Positions 1-8,193 of a stretch of DNA of 59,945 nt are shown here, piece after piece. Under the pieces are notes generated by a model, which saw nothing but the letters and a program-made list of their open reading frames with translations, was not told the DNA's origin and did no database searches. Made by a program: the position numbers and the translations under genes. Origin of the DNA: Magnetovibrio sp. PR-2 (GTDB taxonomy: Bacteria > Pseudomonadota > Alphaproteobacteria > Rhodospirillales > Magnetovibrionaceae); NCBI RefSeq assembly GCF_036689815.1, contig NZ_JBAHUR010000019.1, forward strand, positions 1 to 59,945, given 5' to 3'. Each line of letters opens with the position of its first letter. Positions within the stretch are counted from its first letter, which is position 1.

Positions 1-298
1 CCATATCTCCAATGGCCTTTTTGTTTTCCGTAATTGCAAGTGAAAGGCCGAGTTGGGCGAGCGGATTGACAATAGCCAGGTTTCGTCGCCCTTCAACTGT
101 TCTTGGGACGGTATAGGTCTCAAAGTCAGTGTTTAATTTGCTTAGTCGGCGGCGTTCAGGTTCAAGATACGAGAAGTCCAATTTGCAGTATTCAGAGAAG
201 GTCTTTGTTGTTAAGACAGGTGGTACTTCCTCCGGGAAATATGCCGTTCTAATTAGGCTGGACAGGAATTCGTTTTTGGGAAGTCGACGTGGTCTCAT
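1..298 (-). CDS. Reverse transcriptase of the UG/Abi-like defence type, N-terminal part only
   Basis: Reading the minus strand from an ATG at 298 gives an open frame of 99 codons that runs off the left edge of the window, so only the N-terminus is present. The protein contains the motif YTVPRTVEGRRNLAIVNPLAQL near residues 64-85, followed by ITENKKAIG. This pattern (basic fingers motif, then a ..NP..Q.. stretch) is what I expect at the start of defence-associated and abortive-infection reverse transcriptases; it differs from the retron RT at the right end. An AGAGG ribosome-binding site lies 7-8 bases before the ATG. It is divergent from the Gabija pair, consistent with a defence island. The catalytic YxDD motif lies outside the window, so the subclass (DRT class, Abi or other) cannot be settled. 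Confidence 0.62.
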   Translation of the reverse strand, partial: MRPRRLPKNEFLSSLIRTAYFPEEVPPVLTTKTFSEYCKLDFSYLEPERRRLSKLNTDFETYTVPRTVEGRRNLAIVNPLAQLGLSLAITENKKAIGDM

Positions 299-693
299 GC
301 TGTAGCCCTCTGTTCCTTATCCGTACAAGCGTCACGTATTGAAGAGTTTCTAGGAGCCATTGGCAGATGATTTCGGTCAATGCGATGGTCGCCACTAACC
401 AGCCGCTCGTGATCGAAATACACTTGTCATTTAGTACAGTTTCCCAGGTTTTTATTCGTCTTCTTACAAAATGGGTCTGGTTGATGCTTATAAGAAATTG
501 ATGTCTGCATGTGTTCGGCCACACCTTTTGATGGACTTGGCAGATTTACATGGTCATAAATGTACCTGAAAATTGCAGAAAACCAAGGCATCAATACATC
601 CTTACAGTTGTAAGGTAAGCGTGTTGTGGATAATCAGCCCTTGTCTTGCCCTGCCATCACGAGAGAAAATTAACAAAATGATCGATTCTCTTG
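299..693. promoter_or_regulatory. Divergent intergenic region between RT and gajA
   Basis: About 395 bases lie between the two divergent start codons. Open frames that cross it are in other phases than the flanking genes and have no family features. It must hold promoters in both directions, but I see no convincing -35/-10 pair or operator repeat. Confidence 0.4.
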
Positions 694-2463
694 ATGGAAG
701 CTGCCGTGCACCTCGACACGTTGATATTGACACGCTTCAAATCCTGCAAGCTTACGAAAGTAAAGCTGCAACCTGATCTTGCGGTTCTTGTTGGTCCCAA
801 CAGTGGTGGCAAGTCAAACCTGATTGATGCTCTTCGCCTGCTGACGCCCCCGTTGAACGGGCGGCGTGACCGGTATCCTGAGCCTGATGATCTTCAGCGG
901 GGTAGCACTGAAACCAACTTTCTGATTGAAGGGCACTTTTCCGGTCTGAGCGTGGCCCAAAAGGGGCTGCTCATCAGCGCGGTCCCCGATCCGACGCAGG
1001 ACCTAGCTATATTTGGAATTCGCCATGACACAGAAGCGGGCAAGAGCGCGCGTGGGCGCTCCACCTACTGGGCTGGGAAATTCCAGGAAACAAGCCCAGA
1101 GCCCGGCTCAAGGGACTTGATCCGCCATGTCTACTTGCCGCCATTGCGCGATGCACAACAAGCCTTGGGTTCGGGGAGTGCTACGCGGGTTACCACTTTA
1201 ATCCAACACTTCCTCGCGGAAGACGAGGAGGAGAATTTTAAGAACCATTATCAAAGAGACGATGCTGCCCCGCACCCTGTCGTGACTGACATAAACACCG
1301 CGATTGGCAACGCCCTTACCGATTTAACCAGTGGCGTAAGGCCACATGCTGCCGAACTGGGCTTTAAGACAGAGACCCTTTTTGATGTTGCTCGCGACCT
1401 TCGGTTCCGGATAGCCGATGCAGGTTTGACTTTGGAAGAAATCCGCATGTCGGGCCTCGGGTATGCAAATCTGCTTTACATGGCAACCGTCATCGTCGAA
1501 CTGGCGAAGGCACGGGAAGCTGATCTCACATTATTCCTGGTCGAAGAGCCTGAGGCACACCTTCACCCTCAACTTCAAATGCTGGTTTTGGACTTCTTGT
1601 TGGGCCAAGCCAAGAAGTCGAGGGAACGTCCATTGGTCCCAGGGGAGCCCGAAGGCCGTATCCAAGTTATCGTCACCACACATTCCCCCAATCTGACCGC
1701 ATGGGTTTCGCCCAAGCACCTTGTCGTGGTTCGACCGATTAAGGATGACACCGTTGAGCCTCCCGCGCACCGCACTGCTTGCGTGCCAATTGCGGAGCTT
1801 GGGGTGGACGACAAAACGCTGAACAAGGTGAGTCGATATCTAGACGTTACCCGATCAGCAATGCTGTTCGGCGGACGTGTTTTGCTGGTCGAGGGCATTG
1901 CGGAAGCGCTGCTCGTCCCGGTTTTTGCGAAGCACGTTGTTTTTCAGAAAGCACCTGCCTCGTGGAAACGCTTTCAAGGGGCGGTGCTTGCCTCCATTGA
2001 AGGCGTTGATTTCAAGCCCTATGTTGAGATGCTGCTTCGTCAGCACGACGGGCAGCATGTGGCGGATCACGTTGTCATCGTCACGGATGCCGATCCATCG
2101 GTTCCAGGAAACCGGCAGGACGAACTCGAAGCGCTGGCGAACTCCTTCGGATCGCGAGAGAAGCTAAGTGTGCACGTTAACCAGCGCACGCTTGAGCATG
2201 AACTTTTTTTGGCAGGCAACGAAGCTTTGTTGAAGAAGGTGTTCATTGAGATTTACCCTCAGTCCGAACATCGCTGGCAGGAAGATGTCGAGATTTTCGG
2301 GGACGATGCCTGTCGCGCTGATGCGTTTGTAGAGCTTCTTGCCGACAAGCAAACGCGCAAAGGGGACTTCGCTCAACATCTCGCGCAAATGATCCAAGAG
2401 GGGGAGGCCGTCACAGTTCCTGACTATCTTCTCCAAGCCATTAATGCGGTGGTGACGGAATGA
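694..2463 (+). CDS. gajA: Gabija GajA: OLD-family ATP-dependent DNA endonuclease (AAA/ABC ATPase plus TOPRIM)
   Basis: A 589-residue protein. Its N-terminal half is an SMC/ABC-type ATPase: Walker A GPNSGGKSN (about residues 34-42), signature region MSGLGYANLL (about 252-261), Walker B LFLVEEPEAHLHP (about 280-292) and a switch histidine in VTTHSPN (about 330). The C-terminal half is a TOPRIM nuclease: LLVEGIAE with its acidic residue near 400 and TDADPS with DxD near 465-467. This layout and length match GajA, a nucleotide-regulated DNA endonuclease that cuts phage DNA and works with GajB. The ATG at 694 is chosen over the TTG three bases upstream. The stop overlaps gajB by four bases (ATGA), so the two are translationally coupled. 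A generic OLD nuclease is the alternative, but the helicase partner favours Gabija. Confidence 0.9.
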   Translation: MEAAVHLDTLILTRFKSCKLTKVKLQPDLAVLVGPNSGGKSNLIDALRLLTPPLNGRRDRYPEPDDLQRGSTETNFLIEGHFSGLSVAQKGLLISAVPDPTQDLAIFGIRHDTEAGKSARGRSTYWAGKFQETSPEPGSRDLIRHVYLPPLRDAQQALGSGSATRVTTLIQHFLAEDEEENFKNHYQRDDAAPHPVVTDINTAIGNALTDLTSGVRPHAAELGFKTETLFDVARDLRFRIADAGLTLEEIRMSGLGYANLLYMATVIVELAKAREADLTLFLVEEPEAHLHPQLQMLVLDFLLGQAKKSRERPLVPGEPEGRIQVIVTTHSPNLTAWVSPKHLVVVRPIKDDTVEPPAHRTACVPIAELGVDDKTLNKVSRYLDVTRSAMLFGGRVLLVEGIAEALLVPVFAKHVVFQKAPASWKRFQGAVLASIEGVDFKPYVEMLLRQHDGQHVADHVVIVTDADPSVPGNRQDELEALANSFGSREKLSVHVNQRTLEHELFLAGNEALLKKVFIEIYPQSEHRWQEDVEIFGDDACRADAFVELLADKQTRKGDFAQHLAQMIQEGEAVTVPDYLLQAINAVVTE

Positions 2464-4238
2464 CGCTTCCTGCTTTGACCGATGAGCAACAGGCGTTCGT
2501 CGATCATGCTGGCGAGGCTTTTGTTGAAGCTTGCCCGGGCGCGGGGAAAACCAGAGCTATTGTTTCGCGAATTCACAGGCTCAGCTTAACCTTGCCCCCG
2601 CGCAAGGGGATCGCGGTCCTGTCTTTCACCAATACCGCTGTCGATGAATTCAAGGAGCGTTGTTTTTCCATAGGACTGGAAAGCTCACTCCGACACCCGG
2701 GGTTCATTGGCACCTTTGATGCGTTTATCCGGCATTTTTTCGTAATGCCTGCGGGGATACCCGGGGTGCATGCTCGGCCACACATTGTTGATAGCTGGAA
2801 AACACTTGGGATTGATGACATCCGGCTATCTGGGGAAGCTGCCTTTTATGCTGGCGTCTCTCTGGATAAATTTAGTGCAGTTGATGGGACAATTGACTTC
2901 ACCAAAATAAATAATGATGCACTTCAGCGTCACGTCCAGCAGTACCAGGACCGGTTTGAAAACGCGGCCCTTGCTAGACGTAACGCACTGCGTCGAAACG
3001 GCACATTAAGTTCGGCAGATGCTCGAGTTGTAGCAATAGAAAACCTTGGCCGCGAAGGCTGGGAGCAAGCTTGGCAGGATGCTCTCTCTGCTCGTTTTTC
3101 CGAAATTATCGTAGATGAGGCCCAGGACAGCAATGACGTTGATCTAGCTTTATTGGAACTGCTTAAGGCAGGAGGAATACCCGTCACAGTCGTTTGTGAT
3201 CCAGACCAAGCGATTTATCAATTTCGCCACGGAATGCCGTCTGAACTCGGGGAATTCAGGCAGACCTATTCTGCGGCCAATCAGCTTAGCTTGACCGGAA
3301 ACTTTCGCAGCAGCCCAAGCATTTGCCGGCTTGCGGCCACCCTACGCGCACGAGAGGAACCCGATGACACTCTAGGTGCGAGCCGGGATATCCAAACGCC
3401 AATTCAAATACTGGAATATGGCGCATCTATCCAACCCGCTATTGGGCAGTCCTTTTCCGCTCTGGCCCTGGAGCGCGGAATTTCTATTGATCAAACGTAT
3501 ATCCTGTCACATGGACGTAGTGCCGCTATCCGGGCGGCGGGGAAAGGGGGCAGCACGTCAAATAGTGGAGCAAAAACGGCCCAAATGGCGGTGGCTGTTG
3601 GCGCATATTGGTCTTCAGCTGGGTCAAACAAGACACGCGAATATGCGCTCAGGACTGTTGAGAAACTCATCCTTCAACTCACGGGTATGGTCGAAGATAA
3701 CCAGCCCTTGAGCAAAGCGATTGAGCGCAACAACCTAAGCGAACGAGAACTTCGTCGCACGGCACTTACTCTACTTACATCGCTACCGAAAGCTTGTGCT
3801 CACACTGATGATGGGCGCGCAACATGGCTTGAAGCCCTACGTGCCTCCACGGTGGGTCTCAATCTGGAACTGCCGCAGGGCCAAACCATCAGGAGCTTTT
3901 TTTCAAGCCGAGGCAACACAGACTGGAGCAAGGCTCTCCAGGAGAATGATCAACAGAGCTCACTCCCCTGTGCCACCGTTCATGAAGCAAAGGGGCGAGA
4001 GTATGACGCTGTCTGTTTTGTGATCCAACCCAACCGAGCGCCGCAGAACTATACGGAACAACTCTTTCATGCCTGGGAGGAACGCGAGGGCGATGAGGCG
4101 AAACGTGTTGCTTACGTGGCGATCACACGCGCTAAGAATCTTGCGGGCATCGCAGTTCCGTCGGCGTACTCAAGACGCTTGACCTCAATTTTGGATGCAG
4201 CAGGTGTGCAATGGGAACGGCACGATCTAACGCAGTAA
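2460..4238 (+). CDS. gajB: Gabija GajB: UvrD/PcrA-like superfamily 1 helicase
   Basis: A 592-residue SF1 helicase-like protein with the motifs in order: Q-motif LTDEQQAFV (7-15), Walker A ACPGAGKT (24-31), motif Ia LSFTNTAVDEF, motif II VDEAQD (218-223), motif III VVCDPDQAIYQFRHG, motif IV LTGNFRSSPS, motif V TVHEAKGREYD and motif VI RVAYVAITRAKN. Length and gene order fit GajB, which senses DNA ends or termini and binds GajA. Typical housekeeping UvrD proteins are more than 100 residues longer. The start overlaps the gajA stop (ATGA), so both are made from one transcript. All catalytic motifs look intact, so the system should be functional unless regulation has been lost. Confidence 0.9.
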   Translation: MTLPALTDEQQAFVDHAGEAFVEACPGAGKTRAIVSRIHRLSLTLPPRKGIAVLSFTNTAVDEFKERCFSIGLESSLRHPGFIGTFDAFIRHFFVMPAGIPGVHARPHIVDSWKTLGIDDIRLSGEAAFYAGVSLDKFSAVDGTIDFTKINNDALQRHVQQYQDRFENAALARRNALRRNGTLSSADARVVAIENLGREGWEQAWQDALSARFSEIIVDEAQDSNDVDLALLELLKAGGIPVTVVCDPDQAIYQFRHGMPSELGEFRQTYSAANQLSLTGNFRSSPSICRLAATLRAREEPDDTLGASRDIQTPIQILEYGASIQPAIGQSFSALALERGISIDQTYILSHGRSAAIRAAGKGGSTSNSGAKTAQMAVAVGAYWSSAGSNKTREYALRTVEKLILQLTGMVEDNQPLSKAIERNNLSERELRRTALTLLTSLPKACAHTDDGRATWLEALRASTVGLNLELPQGQTIRSFFSSRGNTDWSKALQENDQQSSLPCATVHEAKGREYDAVCFVIQPNRAPQNYTEQLFHAWEEREGDEAKRVAYVAITRAKNLAGIAVPSAYSRRLTSILDAAGVQWERHDLTQ

Positions 4239-4250
4239 GTGGAGATATCC

Positions 4251-4910
4251 ATGTCGCTCAAACTTTCAGATTTTTTTCAGCCTAAGCTGGTTTACAGCTT
4301 TCTCAAGGCCTGCGTTCTTATCGGCATGATTGGGTTTCTTGTTGCCACAGGGCACATACCCGTTCGCGAAGTCGCTCTAGAAGTATACGGAGTAAAAGCT
4401 CTGCTAAGTGGTGCAACTCAAGAAAAATGGAAACCAATTTTGTCACGAATAGTTCTGGAGGCGGATACACCGTGGGCCACGGAAGTAGGACTATTCCTTC
4501 AAATCAATAACGAACAAAACATCGATGGAAGGTTGGCCCGAAACTATGGGGAGATTTGTTACGCTGTTCGAAAAGCACTGAAACCTTCCCCTAATCAGGA
4601 TGTCACTTGTACCCCAGAAGATTTCGCACGCACACGGATGGCTGTTGAGACTCTGAAACATTGGGGTTTCCTGGAACCCCACAAGTACGTAGCGGCTGAT
4701 TATTGGAGTTATAGATTAAATGCTTTGGGCACGAATGCCTTTGAGGCTGTAAGAGTAAAATGGCTACAGGAAGGGAATGAGAAGGCTAGAATTATCGCAC
4801 TCTTAGATTCTGAATACCCCGGCCTAAGAAGGAAACTTTTGGAAGCTCGTGATTGGTACGGTGCGCAAATCAAAGCCGAGTTAAAGAGGGGCAACGATTA
4901 CAATAGCTGA
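4251..4910 (+). CDS. Small single-pass membrane protein of unknown function, Gabija-linked
   Basis: I do not recognise this 219-residue protein. The ATG at 4251 is chosen because GGAG at 4241-4244 is correctly spaced in front of it; an in-frame GTG at 4239 would place the start before that site. Residues about 15-34 form one hydrophobic segment (FLKACVLIGMIGFLVATG) after a short amphipathic start, so it is probably anchored with the rest on one side of the inner membrane. It begins 12 bases after gajB stops and is followed 9 bases later by the HEPN-like gene, so all may be one operon. It is not a known Gabija component. Confidence 0.7.
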   Translation: MSLKLSDFFQPKLVYSFLKACVLIGMIGFLVATGHIPVREVALEVYGVKALLSGATQEKWKPILSRIVLEADTPWATEVGLFLQINNEQNIDGRLARNYGEICYAVRKALKPSPNQDVTCTPEDFARTRMAVETLKHWGFLEPHKYVAADYWSYRLNALGTNAFEAVRVKWLQEGNEKARIIALLDSEYPGLRRKLLEARDWYGAQIKAELKRGNDYNS

Positions 4911-4919
4911 GTTTATACA

Positions 4920-5519
4920 ATGGGCCATCATTCACGTGAAAATCCGACCGAAGAATTTCGCATAGCTGCTGATATGTTTAAGGCGGATCAAAGAAACTTG
5001 GACGCCCCCCATCTGTTTGCAGGTCAACCCATCTCAGCTGAAATGTTCAGAGACTGGGTCAATGAATACGATATTCCAGAACATTGTCCCGAGGATATCC
5101 GTGTTCAGTTTGACGTTTCCAGAAACTTGTACATCTACTCTTGGTATGTCTATAGGTTCACATCCCCGGCACAAGCCCAGGCATATGCAACACTTGAGCT
5201 AGCGCTGCGGACTAGGTTTGAAGAACTCGGTATTAAATTCAATAAGCGGAGGGATGGTCTATCTGTGCTGCTTCAGAAAGCAATCAAAAAAGGCTTTCTT
5301 CGAGACGGGGGATTCCCTCATCTTAAACACACTCCTATAGCAGATAGCCTAGATCCGAACGGAGTTGAATACTGCCAAATGCTCCCGAAGATTATATCTA
5401 CCTTCAGAAATTCTTTCGCTCATGGGGGCACAACTCTTCTCAATTTGCCACCATCGTTAATGGCCCTGCAAGCGACATCGGCAATTATCCATCAGATATA
5501 CTCAACTACTGAAGACTGA
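4920..5519 (+). CDS. HEPN-like protein with RX4H motif
   Basis: A 199-residue soluble protein, mostly helical by composition. Near the C-terminus it has TFRNSFAHGG with R163 and H168, an RX4H arrangement followed by glycines, which is the catalytic signature of HEPN ribonuclease domains. The remainder (for example LELALRTRFEEL) is typical of the helical bundle. HEPN proteins are frequent RNA-cutting effectors in defence and toxin-antitoxin loci. The gene starts 9 bases after the membrane protein and ends 41 bases before a second RX4H protein. The family assignment rests on the motif and context only. Confidence 0.6.
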   Translation: MGHHSRENPTEEFRIAADMFKADQRNLDAPHLFAGQPISAEMFRDWVNEYDIPEHCPEDIRVQFDVSRNLYIYSWYVYRFTSPAQAQAYATLELALRTRFEELGIKFNKRRDGLSVLLQKAIKKGFLRDGGFPHLKHTPIADSLDPNGVEYCQMLPKIISTFRNSFAHGGTTLLNLPPSLMALQATSAIIHQIYSTTED

Positions 5520-5560
5520 ATTCGGGATAATTGGGAACCAGATGTTATTGAGATAACCAG

Positions 5561-6868
5561 ATGTCAGATGCCCTATCTCTCCAAGCAATTAAATTAATAT
5601 TAGAGGCAATGTCCTCCAAACCAGGAGATGGCCTCCTTGCATCCTTTATGTTCGGTAAACCAGGGGCTCCTGATTGGGATAAACGTATGGGGACCGAGGT
5701 TTACTTTGACCCAAGCAAGCTTATGCGTGTTGCATCGCTCGTGCGCCAGAAGGGGCCTCCCCACCTTAGACATCTTGCAGCAAGCGATATTTCAAACATG
5801 TTGCAAGACTTTGTAATAGAAAACTTTTGGTATTTAGCCGACGACGTATTTTTGTCGCGCAATCAAGGCCCCTATTCAGAACAAGTTCGTCCACAAACCG
5901 TGCTAACCCTGGTGAGTGTCCTCACAAATTCAAAAATCTTTCAGCCCGAAAGCCATCTCACCCTCTTCCCCCTTGTTACTGTAAAAGTGCATGCCAATTT
6001 CCAGGCCTATTCGTATTTTCTTATTTCATCAAATTCCCTGACTGAGGGCTTTCTTCCTTCGAGCGTTGATGAACATTATATCGTGCCCGATCAATTTCCC
6101 CCAATTCGTGATTGGGAAGGTGTCAAAAACAAGCCTTCTTGTTGGTTAGGAGTCCACTCACCTGTGGTGCAGACCGCCACTAAAACGAAGTCAGCGATTT
6201 TGGGGGCAATAGCCCTAACACCTTTGCCACAATATCGGCATATGTTTTCAGGAAGGAAGATGTTCGGCGGGTACTGTTCAATAACAGATCGAGCAACAAC
6301 GACATTTGAAGATGTCCACACTCCTCCTTTAATGCACAATATCGAAATTACTAAGGAAGACCACAAGTGGCTGGAAATCCTTGCCACAAAACTAGTTGCA
6401 AATGACAAAGTGACGCGCCGTCAGATTAAGGCGCTGGAATATTTTTACAGAGCTTGGGGTCAAGAGCCTTCACAACGGTTTCCTACCCTCTGCATGACCT
6501 TAGACGCAATTTTTGGGGATGCAGGTGGCGCTACCCAATCCGTAATTGATGGCGTTAGAAATGTGTTAGGGCCCCATATCCGACATGAGCGTTTAAGTTT
6601 GCTCATGAAATTACGTGGTTCCGTCATACATGGCGGTGCTCCAGATGTATATGAATCGCGTAAGTATGCGAAATACTTTGATACATACGAGGCCGATCCA
6701 ATTCACGACTTAGAGTTGGTTGTCGCGAAATGCCTGCGCCAAGTCATGTTTGCAGACGCTCTGAAAGAGCATGCCGATCCGAATGCGGAGCTAATTGCAG
6801 AGGCGAAAACGAAGGGTATGATCCCAAAGGAAACCAGGAAACCAAGTATCCTGGAAGATAAGGCCTAG
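5561..6868 (+). CDS. Large HEPN-domain protein (Apea-like HEPN at C-terminus)
   Basis: A 435-residue protein. Its C-terminal third carries KLRGSVIHGGAPDV with R352 and H357 (RX4H), preceded by a helical stretch with LCMTLDAIFGD; this arrangement is characteristic of Apea-like/abortive-infection HEPN domains. Residues 1-270 do not resemble anything I can name and may sense a trigger. It is the last gene of the apparent run from gajA and is followed by about 460 bases without a clear gene. An RNA-cleaving effector role is inferred, not shown. The two RX4H proteins side by side may form a pair or be independent additions to the island. Confidence 0.6.
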   Translation: MSDALSLQAIKLILEAMSSKPGDGLLASFMFGKPGAPDWDKRMGTEVYFDPSKLMRVASLVRQKGPPHLRHLAASDISNMLQDFVIENFWYLADDVFLSRNQGPYSEQVRPQTVLTLVSVLTNSKIFQPESHLTLFPLVTVKVHANFQAYSYFLISSNSLTEGFLPSSVDEHYIVPDQFPPIRDWEGVKNKPSCWLGVHSPVVQTATKTKSAILGAIALTPLPQYRHMFSGRKMFGGYCSITDRATTTFEDVHTPPLMHNIEITKEDHKWLEILATKLVANDKVTRRQIKALEYFYRAWGQEPSQRFPTLCMTLDAIFGDAGGATQSVIDGVRNVLGPHIRHERLSLLMKLRGSVIHGGAPDVYESRKYAKYFDTYEADPIHDLELVVAKCLRQVMFADALKEHADPNAELIAEAKTKGMIPKETRKPSILEDKA

Positions 6869-7101
6869 CAGTGCCTGCGACGATGTTAGGTCTTTTTCAG
6901 TGATTATCTGCAGTCATCTGCGGGTGCCTCAGTGAAAAGGGTGCCCCCACCCCCGGAAGTGGTCTCTAAAATACCCCCCCACCTAGTATGTCTAAGCGCA
7001 GCAATGAGGCGTTATTAATATGACGGTGGCTTGTGCATTGCTGCATCTAACACTCAGATATCTCTTCCGTTTTTCTTCTCGATTTGCCATCCTATAGCCG
7101 G

Positions 7102-7319
7102 AACAGCCGACGCAGCTGTTTTGGGGCTTTGTAACCCCGATAAACCGGTATTGCTCCGACCGGAACGGAGCAACCCTGATCCTTGAGGTCGGGGAGCCTG
7201 CGGCGTATGTCCAGGTTCCTCGAACTAAAGGCCGTAGGGACCGTGTTTATCCGGTTTACAAACTCCCCGATCACCAGAGGTTAGGTATCGAAATGCGGTG
7301 GGCGCACCGCATGCTCTGG
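7102..7319. ncRNA. Candidate structured RNA or hairpin-rich leader
   Basis: No credible gene lies between 6869 and 7328. The second half is dense in complementary arms: TTGCTCCG at 7151-7158 with CGGAGCAA at 7166-7173, TAAACCGG 7141-7148 with CCGGTTTA 7251-7258, TCGGGGAG 7189-7196 with CTCCCCGA 7263-7270, and CCAGAG 7274-7279 with CTCTGG 7314-7319. The last pair encloses a perfect 8-bp stem, ATGCGGTG 7293-7300 with CACCGCAT 7305-7312. Such nesting suggests a folded transcript or a regulatory leader of the lipoprotein gene starting at 7329. Bases 6869-7101 show nothing I can name. Confidence 0.35.
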
Positions 7320-7328
7320 GGACGTGTT

Positions 7329-7586
7329 ATGAAAATCCGTACTGCTAAAACAAAGATGGCCGTAAGAGCACTATGTGTGTTCGGGCTTGTGGTTCCTATG
7401 CTTGTCGGCTGCACAGCACAAGGAAGGCTCATCAGTGGAAGCCCCTCATCTGCGATCATTAAGCACGATGGTTCATATGAACAGGCCACGGGGATAGCCG
7501 TTCAGCATTGTGCGCAATATGGCAAGGACGCTCGATTGATCCACACAGAAGGCTGGATCATGTCTTTTGATTGCGTCGAGAGGTGA
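7329..7586 (+). CDS. Small lipoprotein, unknown function
   Basis: An 85-residue product. The ATG at 7329 is preferred over an upstream in-frame ATG at 7293 that sits inside a perfect hairpin. The N-terminus is a lipoprotein signal peptide: basic MKIRTAKTK, hydrophobic core, then the lipobox LVGC with the lipidated cysteine at 28. The mature part has two further cysteines (VQHCAQYGKD and SFDCVER), possibly a disulfide. It should reside in the periplasm on a membrane. A small polytopic protein follows 15 bases later, so the two probably form an operon. Confidence 0.65.
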   Translation: MKIRTAKTKMAVRALCVFGLVVPMLVGCTAQGRLISGSPSSAIIKHDGSYEQATGIAVQHCAQYGKDARLIHTEGWIMSFDCVER

Positions 7587-7601
7587 GCGTGGAGGGCGTA
7601 G

Positions 7602-7889
7602 ATGAGTGACAGTAAAAACGATAAGGGCATTGCTCTTTTAGCCATCTTTGCATTCATTGGCGTAGTGGTTGTCACACTGTTTTTGAAGGATGCGTGGAAA
7701 TGGATGGAATATAAGGGCTACGATATCTACGTGGTCTATTTCGTTCTGGGCGTAGGTCTCTTGTGGGGCATGTTTGTGACTTACACGCGAGATGGATTGG
7801 TAGCCGCTTTTTCATTGCCATTGGGTCTTGCCGTTGTGTTGGGTGTGATTTGGGGTGTGGGGGAACTTGTTGCTGGTGTCTTTGGTTGA
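7602..7889 (+). CDS. Small polytopic membrane protein
   Basis: A 95-residue protein with about three hydrophobic segments: residues 9-26 (ALLAIFAFIGVVVVTLFL), 41-58 (DIYVVYFVLGVGLLWGMF) and 69-92 (AAFSLPLGLAVVLGVIWGVGELVA). I recognise no family. Its position 15 bases after the small lipoprotein suggests joint expression. It is the last gene before the presumed island boundary at 7988-8005. Confidence 0.6.
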   Translation: MSDSKNDKGIALLAIFAFIGVVVVTLFLKDAWKWMEYKGYDIYVVYFVLGVGLLWGMFVTYTRDGLVAAFSLPLGLAVVLGVIWGVGELVAGVFG

Positions 7890-7987
7890 ACGGAATAACG
7901 TGAGGCCAAAAGGAGTATTGTTTGTGGGCTTATTTGTGGGTAAATATAAAAAACAATTATAGTGAATTGTTTTAAAAGATAATTATT

Positions 7988-8005
7988 ATCCCTCCCTGTC
8001 CGCCA
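7988..8005 (+). other. tRNA-Ser 3'-end copy: likely attachment site of the left island
   Basis: The 18 bases ATCCCTCCCTGTCCGCCA read as the 3' half of a T-arm, an acceptor strand and the discriminator-CCA of a tRNA-Ser whose 5' acceptor would be GGACAGG. No D-arm or anticodon arm lies upstream; the preceding bases are AT-rich. This is the usual footprint left when an element integrates into a tRNA gene and duplicates its 3' end. The intact tRNA would lie beyond the left edge. The serine identity is from memory of the acceptor sequence. Confidence 0.5.
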
Positions 8006-8011
8006 ATTCAA

Positions 8012-8041
8012 AAGCCGGGTCCAATTGGGCCCGGCTTTTTT
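8012..8041 (+). terminator. Rho-independent terminator
   Basis: An 11-bp stem (one G:U pair), arms 8012-8022 and 8027-8037, loop AATT, followed by a run of T to 8041. Its place immediately after the tRNA-Ser 3' end suits the original tRNA terminator; it now ends transcription leaving the island. Confidence 0.85.
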
Positions 8042-8193
8042 GTGATTTTTTTCACCCCAACCTCACTCATATTTCAACACCTTAGCCATTTCCTCCCCAA
8101 TCCGACCTAAAATAACGCTGGACATATGGGTACAGTATATTAGATAAAGCTAAATTAGAAACTTATGGACTTCCCCGAGTTCGGAGTGAGGAC

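Noticed and set aside
249-524. Minus-strand open frame of 91 codons upstream of the edge RT
   Set aside because: Different phase from the RT gene, overlaps its start, no protein-like composition or ribosome-binding site.
7092-7274. Minus-strand 60-codon frame in the structured region
   Set aside because: Coincides with the complementary arms; the sequence constraint looks like RNA structure, not coding.
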